This document shows positions 61,501-64,000 of a DNA stretch of 64,000 nucleotides, in pieces. Made by a program: the position numbers and the translations under genes. Every line of letters begins with the position of its first letter. The stretch's first letter is position 1. The stretch comes from Tetrahymena thermophila SB210 (Eukaryota > Ciliophora > Oligohymenophorea > Hymenostomatida > Tetrahymenidae), in contig NW_002476224.1 in NCBI RefSeq assembly GCF_000189635.1, positions 337,285-401,284 of the forward strand, written 5' to 3'. The notes beneath the pieces are model-generated. The model had not been told where the DNA came from. It saw nothing but the letters and a program-made list of their open reading frames with translations, and did not search any database.

Positions 61501-63822
61501 TTCCATGAGAGGCTGCCTGGAGAGATAAAATAGCAACAGTAGTCTTAGTATTATTTTAAAACTAATTAACTAAATCAACTCTTTCTTCTTACTTAACATT
61601 CCCATCAATTCTTATATATTATCTCCTAAAATCACATTTTACCATTTTTTCTATTCTGTCTAATACCTATTAGTGATGAGCAAAAATTATCAATTTCACT
61701 TAACTATCCATTAAATCTTCTAAATACTCCTTTACAGCATCGAGCTTAGCTAATCCTGTTTCTTGATACACCTAATTCATGGTTAATTATTCGAAAATAT
61801 GTTTTATAAATTAAAATTTTTTTATAAATATTTGATTTTCGAATTTTCAAAATTTGATTTTACATCAGAGAAAATTATTAGAAATATAAAAATAAATTCT
61901 TTAAAAATAATTTTTTATATTTTATAAAAATTAAGTAATAAAATAAATGATATTTTTAAATATTCTCAGCATTTTTTTAAATATTTGTTTAAAAAATTTT
62001 TACAAAATTGAAGGTCCTCTTCATTTAATCTTAATTCTCTTGCTCCTCCTTAAGATTTTAGAATTCATCATCTAAATACTGAGATTCCATTTATTTAGCA
62101 AGATATATTTAAAATAATTTCTCGTTAGCTGTTTTGACTGCTTTATTTATTTTATTTTTTGATCCTTAAGGAATTTCTATGAGAATTTTTTTTCTTCTTT
62201 TTGATGGTAAATCAGGCAATATTTGTTCTTTCAATCTTCTAATCATAATTCTTTCTGAAAGAATAAAATTTAGTTCAAGTTCATTATCACAGCCATCATA
62301 GTTGATGCAATTTACAATTTTATTTAGCCTAGGATTACAATACCTATAAGCAAAAATCTTAAAATCATTGAATATATCAGGTCTAATAATTTTAAGAATG
62401 TTAAAAAGTTCTTTTGGTCTTGAAAGTGCTGGTGTTCCAGTCAGAAGAATGACATTCTTCATTCTTTCTACAAGTGGCACAATAGTTTTACTTCTTTAGG
62501 AATCTAATGATTTAAGGTAATGTGCCTCGTCAATAATACATGTCTAAAATTTCTTTATTTGAATTACTTCAGAAAGATTATTAACTACATCAAAACTTAT
62601 AATAACTATTTCAGCTTTTTTTAACAACTAATCACTTCCTTTGCTAACTACCTAAATTAGACTTGGGTCTATATACTCAGAAAACCAATTTACTATTTCT
62701 TACTTAATTGTGAATCTAAGACATGAGGGGCATATAATCAGTAAAGGCCATTAATCTTTATAAATATAAGCAATGCAAAGAGCCTAAAGAGTCTTTCCAA
62801 CACCCTATATAATATATATAATATTTTAAAATTGATTTAAAACTTAATCGAAGATATAAAATTTTAATATTTTATTAATATTGAATATTTAAATAATCAT
62901 AAAATTCAAACTAAATTATTTCCTAATTGCTCAATGAACCTTTCTTAAAATTAAAATCAATATTTTATTTAAATTAGATTAAGTAAAATCATAAAATTTT
63001 AAGTTTTAATTTTAAAAATTTAACAAATTTAAATAAATTAAAAACTTAAAATGATAATAAGGATAAAATAAATTTGTTAAATTGTTTAATTTAGGAAATT
63101 AAATTTTATAAATAAATTTTAGAAATAAAATTAATTTAATTTAATTGAATTACTCAAAATAATAAGAAAAAGAATTATATTTTTTACTAAAAAGAGCGAA
63201 TTTTACTGATTTTCAAATAATACAAACTTTATAAAAAAATTTTTTATATCTCGCGCGCTTAATTTTATCAGTTTACATTTATTATATTGATTAATAAATA
63301 ACAATTTACCATTTCATCGCCAATAAGTAGCCTACAATTTCTTTGAATTCCAAATTCAATTCCTGTTTTCTGAAATTTAAATAAACTCTATTTTATCGAT
63401 TCAGGAAGGACATCGAAATTCCTTTTTATTTATTAGTTATTTTATGAAAAAGGATTTACATCAGCTTAGCCCTAGCTGATTGATTCCATAAATTTGTAAA
63501 AATTGAATTCTTTAAACAAATTAGAATATTAAACGGGCATAGTTTCTACTCTTATATTCGATTATCTTATTAAATCGTGAATAATCTTTTAGTTTTTTAT
63601 TTATGTTTTCCATCCACCATATCCGCCTTTAATTGGCATCACTATATTTTATTATTTGTCCATAATTGTCTTTAAAATATTCCACGTTTCTTCATTTCGT
63701 GTCCTTATTAGAATCTCATTGAAGCTAATACACTAAATTGTAACCTTTTATTGGTATAGAGTATTTTATTAAGATTGACTTTAATAACGCGGCTTTCCTG
63801 ATTGAGAAAGACTGTATTTCAT
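58528..63822 (-). CDS. SMARCAL1-like SNF2-family DNA translocase with long Gln-rich tail
   Basis: Four exons: 63822-63310, 62804-62004, 61771-61373 and 61278-58528; introns 505, 232 and 94 nt; 1,487 residues. Residues about 150-580 are the SNF2 core. Walker A is GDEM|GVGKT, split by the first intron. Then come IIDEAHYLKS (motif II), VILLTGTPALSRPKELFNIL (motif III), RIDGNVKQEERVDLV, VAILSLQAASHGITL (motif V) and LQAEDRSHRINQ (motif VI). The LTGTPALSRP, YRYCNP and FAELYPTP wording is that of the SMARCAL1/ZRANB3 annealing-helicase group, which remodels stalled forks. No clear HARP or RPA-binding motif is visible in the 130 N-terminal residues. About 900 disordered Gln/Asn/Ser residues follow the core and replace the usual compact C-terminus. 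The start lies 157 bp from the telomere repeats. Confidence 0.93.
62805..63309 (-). other. 505-nt intron interrupting the Walker A motif
   Basis: The longest intron identified here, other introns being mostly 40-300 nt. It joins GAT GAA ATG to GGT GTT GGA AAG in phase, restoring GDEMGVGKT. It contains an isolated CG-only octamer region at 63251-63258 (TCGCGCGC), very unusual in DNA this A+T-rich. Confidence 0.85.
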
Positions 63823-63979
63823 TTATTTTTCTTTGATTTACAACCTTTTATAAATTTATTTACATAATAAAAAATTAAAAAGAATCCATACAATTCTGAT
63901 ATTTTTATATATTTTATGTAATTTAGGAGAAATTAATAAGCTAAGAAATAATTTATAAAGCAAATATTAACAAATTTGA
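63823..63979. other. Subtelomeric spacer
   Basis: Only about 157 bp separate the helicase start codon from the telomere repeats. It must contain the helicase 5' leader and promoter. It is A+T-rich with no recognised element. Confidence 0.6.
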
Positions 63980-64000
63980 GGGGTTGGGGTTGGGGGTTGG
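63980..64000 (+). repeat. Telomere repeats (GGGGTT type), right chromosome end
   Basis: The sequence ends in GGGGTT, GGGGTT, GGGGGTT, GG running 5' to 3' outward, the orientation of a G-strand at a right-hand end. GGGGTT is the Tetrahymena-type repeat. One unit has five G, which may be natural slippage or a sequencing error. The array is cut by the window end. Confidence 0.93.

Noticed and set aside
1-64000. CRISPR arrays, insertion sequences, operons, ribosome binding sites, rRNA genes, tRNA genes
   Set aside because: The DNA is from a eukaryotic nucleus. I saw no direct-repeat arrays, transposase motifs or rRNA sequence, and no T-arm/acceptor pattern convincing enough for a tRNA by eye; a tRNAscan-SE run would be needed to exclude tRNAs.

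Overview
The window is one end of a ciliate macronuclear chromosome, most like Tetrahymena or a close relative. Three things show this. The last 21 bases are GGGGTT telomere repeats. The DNA is extremely A+T-rich. Long conserved reading frames appear only if TAA and TAG are read as glutamine and TGA is the sole stop. Introns are short, A+T-rich and GT...AG. All gene models below were built by hand under that code, with splice phase and total codon count checked; no alignment or database search was run.

Layout, left to right. (1) 1-5478, minus: the 5' part of a large coiled-coil protein that runs off the left edge. (2) 6477-17992, plus: two tandem hybrid histidine kinases with N-terminal membrane segments, a PAS-like region, kinase and receiver domains. 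(3) 18918-31601, minus: a B-box-like zinc-finger/coiled-coil protein, a gene of unknown function, an EF-hand protein with Pro/Tyr/Gln tails, a paralogue of the left-edge gene, and a disordered protein. (4) 31602-34999: gene-poor, holding an ERI1/3'hExo-like exonuclease on the minus strand and a decayed, inverted fragment of the same family on the plus strand. (5) 35000-43557: an HtrA-fold PDZ protein whose catalytic triad is lost, a small four-span membrane protein, a ZCCHC10-like zinc-knuckle protein and a PP2C phosphatase. (6) 43558-56479: a six-span cyclic-nucleotide-type K+ channel, a protein with two cyclic-nucleotide-binding domains, and a FAM136A-like CX3C protein. (7) 58528-63822, minus: a SMARCAL1-like SNF2 helicase with a 900-residue Gln-rich tail, starting only about 157 bp from the telomere.

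Functional themes are signalling (His-Asp phosphorelay, cyclic nucleotide binding, Ca2+, PP2C, K+ channel), candidate ciliary/dynein-associated coiled-coil proteins, RNA turnover and DNA-repair helicase activity. The genes are independently transcribed eukaryotic units, not operons. Intergenic spacers are 0.5-2 kb, very A+T-rich, and mostly without recognisable content.
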